This document shows, piece by piece, positions 27,510 through 37,138 of a stretch of 64,000 bases of DNA. Made by a program: the position numbers and the translations under genes. Source of the stretch: Pseudomonas denitrificans (nom. rej.) (GTDB lineage: Bacteria > Pseudomonadota > Gammaproteobacteria > Pseudomonadales > Pseudomonadaceae). The notes beneath the pieces are model-generated. The model saw nothing but the letters and a program-made list of their open reading frames with translations, was not told the DNA's origin and made no database searches. The DNA lies in the NCBI RefSeq assembly GCF_008807415.1, contig NZ_CP043626.1:4378501-4442500 (forward strand), written 5' to 3'. Position 1 is the stretch's first letter. Each line of letters starts with the position of its first letter.

Positions 27510-28939
27510 ATGACCGCGCCCTTCGATTCGTTCCGCCAACCGCTGGACCCGAGCCATGAACTGCCGATCTACCGCCAGCTCTACGAGCGCTTCCGCGATG
27601 CCATCAGCCGTGGTGCGCTACGCCCGGGCGAGCGCGTGCCGCCGGTGCGGGGGCTGGCCGGCGAACTGGGCGTGGCGCGCGGCACGGTGGAGCTGGCCTA
27701 CCAGTTGCTGACCAGCGAGGGCTACCTGCTGGCGCGCGGACCGGCGGGCACCGTGGTCTCGCCTCAGCTGGCGGGACGCACCAGCTCCGCACCACCGGTG
27801 CCGGTCGAGCCCGCGACGGTCGAACGCAGCCTGCCCGGCCTGATCGCCCACGGCCCGACCCTGCGACCGTTCCAGCTCGGCGTGCCGGCGCTGGATGCCT
27901 TCCCCCGCGCACTCTGGGCGCGCCTGTGTGCGCGGCGTCTGCGCCAGCAGAGCGCGTCCATGCTGGCCTACCCGGAGCCCTGCGGTTACGGGCCGTTGCG
28001 CGAGGCCGTCGCCGGCTACCTGGGGATTTCCCGCGGCATCGTCTGCGCCCCGGAGCAGGTATTCATCTGCGCCGGCTACCAGGGCGCGCTGGACCTGATC
28101 AGCCGCACCCTGCTCGAACCCGGCCAGCGCTTCTGGCACGAAGACCCCGGCTACCCGCGCGGCCGCGAACTGCTGCGCCGGGCCGGCGGCGTGCCCGTGC
28201 CCATCGCGGTGGACGCCGATGGCCTGCGCGTGGAAGACGGCATCACCCGCGCGCCGGAGGCGCGCTTTGCGCTGGTCACGCCGTCGCAACAGAGTCCCAC
28301 CGGCGTTGCGCTCAGCCTGCCGCGCCGCCTGGCCCTGCTGGACTGGGCGGCCAGCAGCGGCGCCTGGATAGTCGAGGACGACTACGACAGCGAGTACCGC
28401 TACGCCGGCTTCCCGCTGCCGGCGCTGAAGAGCCTCGACCGCGCCGGCCACGTGCTCTACACCGGCACCTTCAGCAAGGTGCTCTACCCCGCCCTGCGCC
28501 TGGGCTATCTGGTGGTGCCGGCGCATCTGGTGGAGGACTTCGTGCGCACCCAGCAGGTGTTTTCCTCCGGCTGCGCGGAGCTGCTGCAGGCGACCCTGTG
28601 CGACTTCATGCAGGAAGGCCACTTCGCCCGCCACCTCAAGCGCACCCGCACGCTCTACGCCCGGCGCCGCCAGTGGCTGCGCAGCGCGCTGGAGGAGCGC
28701 CTGGGCGAGCGCCTGCGCTTCGCTGACACCCCGGCGGCCTGCACCTGATCGGCGCGCTGGACCAGGACGACCTCGCCGTCGCCCGCCGCGCCCATGCCGA
28801 AGGCCTCGGCCTGCAGGCGCTGAACGCGTGGTGCGTCGAGGCCAGGCGCGAGCCGGCGCTGATCATGAGTTTCACCAATGTCACCGACGAGCACCTTGCC
28901 GGGCGCCTGGCAGAGCGGCTGGCGCCCTTGCTCGGCTGA
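27510..28939 (+). pseudogene. MocR-type GntR/aminotransferase regulator, one-base frameshift near the 3' end
   Basis: MocR regulators join a GntR winged helix to a PLP-binding aminotransferase-like domain. The ATG at 27510 gives an HTH of about residues 15-80 (LRPGERVPPVRGLAGELGVA). The PLP domain has VEDDYDSEYRY and TGTFSKVLYPALRLGY with the PLP-lysine Lys323. At 28729-28732 a C run lacks one base: the frame as read ends TPAACT, but one extra C restores TPGGLHLIGALDQDDLAVAR and continues to a stop at 28937-28939. The restored length of about 476 residues is typical. The loss removes about the last 65 residues. It lies upstream of nrdD on the same strand; its target is unknown. Confidence 0.82.
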
Positions 28940-28996
28940 TTCCGGGAGGTGTGCCGGTCAATACCTCCGATGGCAAAAATTGACTGACGCTCGACG

Positions 28997-29036
28997 TTGA
29001 CCGAGGTCAATTTTCCTACGGGCAATGCCGTTAGAT
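28997..29036 (+). promoter_or_regulatory. nrdD promoter with ANR/DNR-like box
   Basis: TTGAC-CGAG-GTCAA (28997-29010) is a perfect palindrome that matches the FNR/ANR-type operator TTGAT-N4-ATCAA with a symmetrical T-to-C change in each half. A -10-like TTAGAT follows at 29031-29036. If the box centre (29003.5) is at -41.5, transcription would begin near 29045, which fits the -10 element. This is the arrangement of a class II FNR-activated promoter, so oxygen-limited induction of nrdD is inferred. Confidence 0.7.
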
Positions 29037-29040
29037 TCCC

Positions 29041-29086
29041 ACAACATCTTGTTGTCTTGAATAACTCGGGACACAGCATGTTGTGG
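29041..29086 (+). promoter_or_regulatory. Pair of NrdR-like boxes before nrdD
   Basis: Two similar imperfect palindromes, ACAACATCTTGTTGT (29041-29055) and CACAGCATGTTGTG (29072-29085), have centres about 30.5 bases apart. This is close to three helical turns, as known for NrdR repressor sites before ribonucleotide reductase operons. The first overlaps the predicted transcription start, consistent with repression. The sequence symmetry is seen; NrdR binding is inferred. Confidence 0.65.
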
Positions 29087-29096
29087 AATTAAGCCA

Positions 29097-31114
29097 ATGC
29101 CCCTGACACGGACCGCCCCTCTTCCCGCCAGCCTGCGCAAGCGTAACGGCAGCTCCGCCGCCTTCGACCCGAGCAAGATCGAACGCGCCATCGCCGCCGC
29201 TGGCGAGGCCAGCGGCGAGTTCACCGCGCCCCACGCCGGAGAGCTGACCCGTCGCGTGCTGGCCCGCCTGCCGGCCCGGAACGACCTGGACGTGGAGCAG
29301 GTGCAGGACGTCGTCGAGCGCGCCCTGATGGAAGCCGGACACTACCCACCGCCCGCGCCTACATCGTCTACCGCGAACGCCACGGCCGCCTGCGCCGCGA
29401 GCGCAAGACACTGGTGGACGTCGCCGCGTCGATGAACGAATACCTGTCGCGGGAGGACTGGCGGGTACGCGCCAACGCCAACCAGGGCTATTCCCTGGGC
29501 GGGCTGATCCTCAATGTGTCCGGCAAGGTCACCGCCAACTACTGGCTGGACGAGGTGTACAGCGAAGGCATCGCCGTCGCCCACCGCGAAGCCGACCTGC
29601 ACATCCATGACCTCGACATGCTCGCCGGCTACTGCGCCGGCTGGTCGCTGCGAACCCTGCTCAGCGAAGGCCTGAACGGCGTGCCGGGGCGGGTCGAGGC
29701 CGGGCCGCCGAAGCACCTGTCCAGCGCGCTGGGGCAGATGGTCAACTTCCTCGGCACCCTGCAGAACGAATGGGCCGGGGCCCAGGCCTTCAGCTCCTTC
29801 GATACCTACCTGGCGCCCTACGTGCGCAACGACAGCCTGAGTTATCAACAGGTGCGCCAGGCGCTGCAGGAGTTCATCTACAACCTCAACGTGCCCTCGC
29901 GCTGGGGCACCCAGACGCCCTTCACCAACCTGACCTTCGACTGGGTCTGCCCGGAAGACCTGCGCGAGCAGATTCCCTACGTCGGCGGCGTGGAAATGCC
30001 CTTCGCCTATGGCGAACTGCAGGCCGAGATGGACCTGATCAACCGCGCCTACATCGAAGTGATGCAGGCCGGCGACGCCCACGGCCGGGTGTTCACCTTC
30101 CCGATCCCGACCTACAACATCACCCACGACTTCCCCTGGGACAGCGACAACGCCACGCGCCTCTTCGAGATGACCGCGCGCTATGGCCTGCCGTACTTCC
30201 AGAACTTCCTCAACTCGGACATGCAGCCCAACCAGGTGCGCTCCATGTGCTGCCGCCTGCAACTGGACGTGCGCGAGTTGCTCAAGCGCGGCAACGGCCT
30301 GTTCGGCTCGGCAGAGCAGACCGGTTCGCTGGGTGTGGTGACCATCAACTGCGCGCGCCTGGGCTACCGCCATCGCGGTGACGCAGCCGGCCTCTACGCT
30401 CAGCTCGACTACCTGCTGGAGCTGGCCTTCGACAGCCTGGAGGTCAAGCGCAAGGTCATCCAGCAGCACATGGATGCCGGGCTCTACCCCTACACCAAGC
30501 GCTACCTGGGCACCCTGCGCAACCACTTCTCCACCATCGGTGTGAACGGCCTGCACGAGATGCTGCGCAACTTCACCGACGACCGCGAAGGCCTGCACAC
30601 CGAGGTCGGTCGGCAGATGGCGCTGGCGCTGCTGGACCATGTGCGGGCGCGTCTGGTGCGCTTCCAGGAAGACAGCGGGCACCTCTACAACCTGGAAGCC
30701 ACGCCGGCCGAAGGCACCACCTACCGCTTCGCCCGTGAGGACCAGAAGCGCCACCCGGACATCCTCCAGGCCGGCACGCCGGACGCGCCCTACTACACCA
30801 ACTCCTCGCAGCTGCCGGTGGGCCTCACCGATGATCCGTTCGAGGCGCTGGAACTGCAGGACGCCCTGCAATGCAAATACACCGGCGGCACCGTGCTGCA
30901 CCTGTACATGGCCGAGCGCATCTCCAGCGCCGAGGCCTGCAAGACCCTGGTGCGCACCGCCCTCGGACGCTTCCGCCTGCCTTACCTGACGGTGACGCCG
31001 ACCTTCTCCATCTGCCCGGTACACGGCTACCTCGCCGGCGAACACGAGTTCTGTCCGCGCTGCGACGAAGCCGCGCTGCAGAAAGCCGCCAGCAGGAACT
31101 GCTGCAGCAGCTGA
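29097..31114 (+). pseudogene. nrdD: Anaerobic (class III) ribonucleotide reductase NrdD, catalytic part, one-base frameshift
   Basis: NrdD reduces ribonucleoside triphosphates without oxygen. The N-terminus (from ATG 29097) is an ATP-cone domain (LRKRNGSSAAFDPSKIERA). The frame is lost in a C run (CCC at 29345-29347); adding one C restores HYPTARAYIVYRERHG and joins the long downstream frame. That frame has the reductase core (VGGVEMPFAYGEL, SMCCRLQLDVREL, TINCARLGYRHRG) and a C-terminal zinc motif CPVHGYL...CPRC. Corrected length is about 672 residues. The protein stops soon after the zinc motif, so the glycyl-radical domain is not in this ORF but in the separate ORF at 31169. The frameshift may be real or a sequencing error. 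Confidence 0.87.
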
Positions 31115-31168
31115 GCCCCTTCTCTTTCATCCCCGAAAATTCATCCCCGCAAAAAAAGGAGCACCACG

Positions 31169-31315
31169 ATGACCGCGAACCAACTGCCCGAAAGCCAGCG
31201 CCAGCGCTGCGAGGTGTGGACCCGCGTGATGGGCTATCACCGCCCGGTGACGGCGTTCAACGCCGGCAAGCAATCCGAGCACCGCGAGCGCCGTCACTTC
31301 CGCGAGACGCGATGA
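31169..31315 (+). CDS. Separate glycyl-radical domain of anaerobic ribonucleotide reductase, 48 aa
   Basis: This small ORF has a strong ribosome site (AAGGAG, about six bases before ATG) and its stop overlaps the nrdG start by ATGA. The product contains CEVWTRVMGYHRP and AFNAGKQSEHRER, which match the glycyl-radical fingerprint (RVxGY and FNxGK) at the C-terminus of class III ribonucleotide reductases. The Gly of VMGY (about residue 21) would carry the radical after activation by NrdG. The ORF lies 54 bases after nrdD and is in the same frame, with only the nrdD TGA between. It probably pairs with NrdD as a separate subunit; a split by mutation is the alternative. Confidence 0.8.
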   Translation: MTANQLPESQRQRCEVWTRVMGYHRPVTAFNAGKQSEHRERRHFRETR

Positions 31316-31340
31316 GCAGTGCGCTCAGGGTCGGGGCCTG

Positions 31341-32009
31341 GTGCCCCTGACCACCCTCGACTACCCCGGCCTGCTCGCCTGCGTGCTGTTCTGCCAGGGC
31401 TGCGCGTGGCGCTGCCGCTATTGCCACAACCCGGAGCTGATCCCGCCGCGCGGCGAAGCGGAGATCCCCTGGGACGCCATTCTCGCCTTCCTCCGGCGAC
31501 GCCAGGGCCTGCTGCAGGCCGTGGTGTTCAGCGGCGGCGAGGCGACGCTGCAGAACACGCTACCGGAAGCCATGGCCAGCGTGCGCGAGATGGGTTTCCG
31601 CACCGGGCTGCACAGCGCCGGCATCCGCCCGGAGGCCTTCGCCCGCGCGCTGCCCCATGCCGACTGGATCGGCTTCGACGTGAAGGGGCTGGCCGAGGAC
31701 ATGGACGCTACAACCGGCGTGAAACGCAGCGGACAGGCCAACTGGCGCAGCCTGGAGCTGTTGCTGGAGAGCGGCGTGGGCCATGAGTGCCGCACCACCG
31801 TGCACTGGCAGCTGTTCGACCTGGAGCGCCTGCGTCAGCTGGCCACGCGGTTGCGCGGGATGGGTGTGGATAACTTCGTGGTGCAGTTGGCCCGCAGCGG
31901 CCGGCAGCTTGATCCCGGCCTGATCGCCACACCCGCGCCCCATGGCGCGCCCGATCTGTGGCGGGAGCTGCATGCGCTGTTCCCTTCATTCGAACTGCGC
32001 GACGTCTGA
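31341..32009 (+). CDS. nrdG: Anaerobic ribonucleotide reductase activating protein NrdG, 5' end frameshifted
   Basis: NrdG is the radical-SAM enzyme that makes the glycyl radical. The readable frame from GTG 31341 (VPLTTLDYPG) contains the cluster motif CAWRCRYC (CxxxCxxC) and GGEATLQ, and is otherwise intact. The likely natural start is ATG 31312, which overlaps the stop of the glycyl-domain ORF; from there MSSALRVG continues into the readable frame only if one G is added to the GGGG run at 31333-31336 (giving RVGGLVPLTT). Corrected length would be about 232 residues. As read, the first ten residues are lost and translation may restart at the GTG. Confidence 0.85.
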   Translation: MPLTTLDYPGLLACVLFCQGCAWRCRYCHNPELIPPRGEAEIPWDAILAFLRRRQGLLQAVVFSGGEATLQNTLPEAMASVREMGFRTGLHSAGIRPEAFARALPHADWIGFDVKGLAEDMDATTGVKRSGQANWRSLELLLESGVGHECRTTVHWQLFDLERLRQLATRLRGMGVDNFVVQLARSGRQLDPGLIATPAPHGAPDLWRELHALFPSFELRDV

Positions 32010-32024
32010 GCTCCCGTGTTCCCC

Positions 32025-32095
32025 TGTAGGAGCGGGCCATGCCCGCGATAGGCCCGCCACCGCCGAGGAACATCGCGGATAAATCCGCTCCTACC
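32025..32095. repeat. REP-like palindrome, family B, copy 1
   Basis: TGTAGGAGCGGGCCATGCCC faces ATCCGCTCCTACC across a variable centre. The same design occurs at 59086-59138, and a relative (GCAGGAGCGAGCTTGCTCGC) at 35149-35215. It lies in the 350-base gap between the convergent nrdG and speA genes. Confidence 0.8.
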
Positions 32096-32120
32096 GGATA
32101 GATCTGTGCTCGGATCGGCC

Positions 32121-32235
32121 CTCACCCTAACCCTCTCCCAGAGGGAGAGGGGACCGTTCGGTGCCGGATGAAACCACAGCGTCAGCCGGCACGATTTGCT
32201 CCCTCTCCCTGAGGGAGAGGGCTGGGGTGAGGGGG
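32121..32235. repeat. CTCTCCC-type palindromic repeat, family C, copy 2
   Basis: CTCACCCTAACCCTCTCCC begins the element and GAGAGGGCTGGGGTGAGGGG ends it, with an inner GAGGGAGAGG and the pair GTGCCGG / CAGCCGGCAC between. The design is shared with 8920-8996 and 61386-61574. With the neighbouring REP and the speA terminator, it makes up the gap between nrdG and speA; no gene is present there. Confidence 0.78.
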
Positions 32236-32304
32236 AAAGCACAATCACCGAACTACCAGGGAAAGACAGTTGCTCCTACGCTCGGCTCACCACCACGGCA
32301 ACGG

Positions 32305-32337
32305 AAAAAAGCAAAAGCCCCGCCGAAGCGGGGCTTT
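32305..32337 (-). terminator. Intrinsic terminator of speA
   Basis: A perfect stem (AAAGCCCCGC, loop CGAA, GCGGGGCTTT; 32314-32337) is followed on the minus strand by a run of six T (plus-strand A at 32305-32310). It lies 23 bases after the speA stop. A classic rho-independent terminator. Confidence 0.9.
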
Positions 32338-32359
32338 CATCACGCGGACTGCGGACCTG

Positions 32360-34273
<1,914 letters not shown>

Positions 34274-34562
34274 GCGGGGTGGTCTCCTCAGATTGCGCGA
34301 ATGTGTGCAGGCGCCCGCCCGGCGTGCTGTTGAGTCGTCAAGGCCTGGTGGAGTAAACCTAGCCGGGCCTCGTGACGTTGCCGTGTTGACCGCCGGGCTT
34401 GGCGGTAAGTTTAGGAAAATCCGACGACACGCCCAGGGCGCGCCGATAAATCTCCCATCTAGGGAAAGGGCTTGCCGGCGAAGCGCTCCGCGCGCATCGC
34501 CTGGAACCCGTTCTCGACAGGGGAGAGTCGCCTGTCAGTTGAGACAGACGGCGGAGGACGGC

Positions 34563-34934
34563 TCAGCCGCCGGATTTCTTCGCCTTGAGGCCGCGTTTGG
34601 TCAGCTCTTCGAGCAGCAGGTCGACGTGGTCGCCCTGGATCTCGATGATGCCGTCCTTCAACGCGCCACCCGTGCCACAGCGCTTCTTCAGCGCGGTGGC
34701 CAGGTCCTTCAGCGCATCGGCCGCCAGCGGCACGCCGGTCACCGTGGTCACGGTCTTGCCACCGCGGCCCTTGGTTTCCCGACGCACGCGAGCGATGCCA
34801 TCGCCGGCCGGAATCTCGGCCTGCTTGCAGATGCACGCGCCAATGGGCTGATTGCAGTCCGGGCAATGCCGGCCGGAATCAGTGGAGTAGACGAGCCCGC
34901 CGAGGGCGGACAGGGAGGATGCTTTCTTGACCAC
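34563..34934 (-). CDS. SUI1/YciH-type translation initiation factor
   Basis: The 123-residue product is a bacterial eIF1-like (SUI1) protein. It has an N-terminal zinc-binding-type motif (CPDC...CICK) that many proteobacterial YciH carry, then the SUI1 domain with KGRGGKTVTTVTG and LKKRCGTGG. YciH is thought to check initiation fidelity. It lies 289 bases upstream of the speA start on the same strand. Between them is a short stem (ACCGCC/GGCGGT near 34386-34405) but no gene. Confidence 0.88.
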   Translation of the reverse strand: MVKKASSLSALGGLVYSTDSGRHCPDCNQPIGACICKQAEIPAGDGIARVRRETKGRGGKTVTTVTGVPLAADALKDLATALKKRCGTGGALKDGIIEIQGDHVDLLLEELTKRGLKAKKSGG

Positions 34935-35148
34935 CGGGCGTTTCCCCAGGATTGGCCTCTTCGGGCCAGGTCAACGAATGGCCGGCTGGCGCCGACCGCG
35001 ACGCCCCACTCAGGCAGGGGCTGCGCAATTCCCGGCGGAGGACCCTGCCGGAAAGGTCGCGCAATTTAGCAGCATTGAAGGCAAATGCTAAGAGCGAAAA
35101 TGCGTCATTGATCGGCAGTTTGGCGACATGCCGGCGCAGCAGGGTTGT

Positions 35149-35215
35149 TGCAGGAGCGAGCTTGCTCGCGAACAAGCCCCGCTGCGAAGCCATTCGCGAG
35201 CATGCTCGCTCCTAC
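35149..35215. repeat. REP-like palindrome (GCAGGAGCGAGCTTGCTCGC type)
   Basis: GCAGGAGCGAGCTTGCTCGCG faces CGCGAGCATGCTCGCTCCTAC. It resembles the family B elements but with GAGC instead of GGGC. It occupies the gap 34935-35243 between yciH and the NUDIX gene; the rest of that gap holds no ORF or other signal I can name, though the yciH promoter is probably there. Confidence 0.78.
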
Positions 35216-35243
35216 GAAGAGCAGCCCGCAGTGGGTTGGAGGA

Positions 35244-35783
35244 TCAGAAACTGACCAGGTACTTGCGCAGCGCCGCCAGCGAATCCGGGCAGTAAGGCGT
35301 GCCCGCCTTGGCCTCGGCCAGCGCCTGGTGCGGGTCGATGAATTTCGCTTCCAGCACCTCTTCGGGCTGCAACTTCAGCGGCGCATCGGACACGGCAGAG
35401 AACACCGCGCACCACAGGCGATTGTCCGGCTGGTCGAAGAAGAAGGTGCCGTGGGCGCGCAATTCGACGCCAGCGATGCCCAGTTCCTCTTCCAGCTCGC
35501 GAGCGGCGGACTCCGCGTAGCTCTCGTCGGCCTGCACCATGCCGCCGGCGGCCGGGTCCCAGTAGCCGGGATAGACCGCCTTGCTCAGGGTGCGGCGGTG
35601 CACGCACAGCTCACCGGCTGAGTTGAACAGCAGGATGAAGGTGCCGCGGCCGATCAGCCCGCGCGCGCGCAGTTCGGCGCGCGGCAGGCTGCCCAGCAGC
35701 TGGTCGTCTTCGTCGACCCAGGCGATCTTCTCGGCGTCCGAAGCCGCCCGGTGGGCGGCTTCCTTGTCGCTGATGGCGGCCAT
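35244..35783 (-). CDS. NUDIX hydrolase, YfcD-type
   Basis: The 179-residue enzyme has a complete NUDIX box (GGMVQADESYAESAARELEEELG, about residues 79-101, GX5EX7REUXEEXG pattern) that binds Mg2+ and cleaves a nucleoside diphosphate linked to X. CVHRRTLSKAVYPGYWDP before it is typical of the YfcD/IDI-like branch. The substrate is unknown. It begins three bases after the stop of the DUF2333 gene (stop at 35787), so both are in one operon. Confidence 0.88.
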   Translation of the reverse strand: MAAISDKEAAHRAASDAEKIAWVDEDDQLLGSLPRAELRARGLIGRGTFILLFNSAGELCVHRRTLSKAVYPGYWDPAAGGMVQADESYAESAARELEEELGIAGVELRAHGTFFFDQPDNRLWCAVFSAVSDAPLKLQPEEVLEAKFIDPHQALAEAKAGTPYCPDSLAALRKYLVSF

Positions 35784-35786
35784 GGA

Positions 35787-36851
35787 TCAGCCCTGGGCCA
35801 GCAGCTGACGCAGGTCGATGATCGCGGCGTTGGCGCGGGAGATGTAGTTGGCCATCACCAGCGAGTGGTTGGCCAGCACGCCGAAGCCGCTGCCGTTGAG
35901 GACCATCGGGCTCCACAGCGGCGCCTCGGCGGCTTCCAGCTCGCGGATGATCTGGCGCACGCTGACAGTGGCGTTCTTCTTCGCCAGCACGTCGGCGAAG
36001 TCCACCTCGATGGCGCGCAGGATGTGCGACAGCGCCCAGGCCTGGCCGCGGGCTTCGTAGAACACGTTGTCGATCTGCATCCAGGGGGTTTCCTGGATCA
36101 CTTCCTCGACTTCCGGCGCCTGGCCAGGGGTGACCGGCTGCATCGGCGTGATGTTGGTGTTCAGCTTGACCCGGCCGACGCTGGCCGAGAGGCGCTGGGA
36201 CAGCGAGCCCAGGCGGGTGGAAACGTCACCCAGCCAGTTGTTCAGGCTGTCGGCGCGGGCATAGAACTGCGCGCCGGCCGGGTCGGCGGAGAGACGGCCC
36301 AGGTAGCGGTCCAGGGACTTGATGCCCTCGGCGTATTCCGACTCGGAGGACGGCAGCGCCCAGCTCTTGTTGTCGAAGTTGAAGCGCGGCTCGGCGCGTG
36401 CCAGGTCGGCGTCCTCGGTGGACTGCGACTGGGAGCGGGCGAAGTCCTTGCGCAGCGCGCGGGACAGATCGCGCACCTGGACCAGGGCGCCGTATTCCCA
36501 GCTGGGCATGTTGTCCAGCCAGACGCCCGGCGGGAAGATGTCGTTGGAGAGATAGCCGCCCGGCTTGTTCAGCAGCGTGGCGACCACTTCCTTGAGGGTT
36601 TCCACCGTGGTGTAGCCCACCACCATCTGCCGGCCGGCACGCTCGGCGGCGGCCTGGGCGTTCTGCTGCACGGGGAAGAGGTCCGGCTCCTGGCTCCAGT
36701 ACCAGCCGATCGCGCCGCAGATCACCAGGTAGACGCCCAGCAGACCGCCGAGCACGCGGCCCAGCCAGGGGCCGCCGAAGTAGGCGCGCGCGTCGTCCAC
36801 CGAGTCGTTCACGCGGTCACGCACGGAGCCGCGTTTCTTCCAGTTCCACAT
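35787..36851 (-). CDS. DUF2333-family membrane protein
   Basis: The start at ATG 36851 follows AAGGA by seven bases; the longer upstream frame is not coding. The 354-residue product begins MWNWKKRG, then has one membrane helix (about residues 30-52, GGLLGVYLVICGAIGWYW). The rest is a helical domain presumed periplasmic, and matches the DUF2333 family, which is conserved in Pseudomonas and relatives. Function unknown. It is the first gene of a two-gene unit with the NUDIX gene and is divergent from gcbA. Confidence 0.85.
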   Translation of the reverse strand: MWNWKKRGSVRDRVNDSVDDARAYFGGPWLGRVLGGLLGVYLVICGAIGWYWSQEPDLFPVQQNAQAAAERAGRQMVVGYTTVETLKEVVATLLNKPGGYLSNDIFPPGVWLDNMPSWEYGALVQVRDLSRALRKDFARSQSQSTEDADLARAEPRFNFDNKSWALPSSESEYAEGIKSLDRYLGRLSADPAGAQFYARADSLNNWLGDVSTRLGSLSQRLSASVGRVKLNTNITPMQPVTPGQAPEVEEVIQETPWMQIDNVFYEARGQAWALSHILRAIEVDFADVLAKKNATVSVRQIIRELEAAEAPLWSPMVLNGSGFGVLANHSLVMANYISRANAAIIDLRQLLAQG

Positions 36852-37138
36852 GGCAAGTTCCTTGATGTCCCGAATTCGAAGATAGCTTGGACCCGCAACC
36901 GGCCCAGGGTGCCGGGATTTTAGGCCGCTGTGCGCAAGCATGCCGCACGCAGGCGGGTCGGCGCAGCCTACCCTGCGCATGGTGCTGGTTAATGCTGCGA
37001 AATACAAAGCTTCGGATGTTTGACCGAAGGCACTGTTATTGCCATCAAGGATTGGTAGCATAGGGCCATCACTGTGTATCACGGCGGAAACATTTTCGCC
37101 CCGCAGGCCGCCGGTACGGCTCTATAAAGAAGCGCGCG

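Noticed and set aside
31112..31114. nrdD stop TGA read as selenocysteine to join the glycyl domain in the same frame
   Set aside because: No SECIS-like hairpin with a bulged U and GU loop is visible after this TGA, and the linker that would result is not like any known NrdD. The separate ORF has its own strong ribosome site.
30871..31350. Alternative frame at the nrdD 3' end reading QQLSPFSFIPENSS
   Set aside because: It does not lead to the glycyl motif, which is in the other frame, so it does not support a further frameshift.
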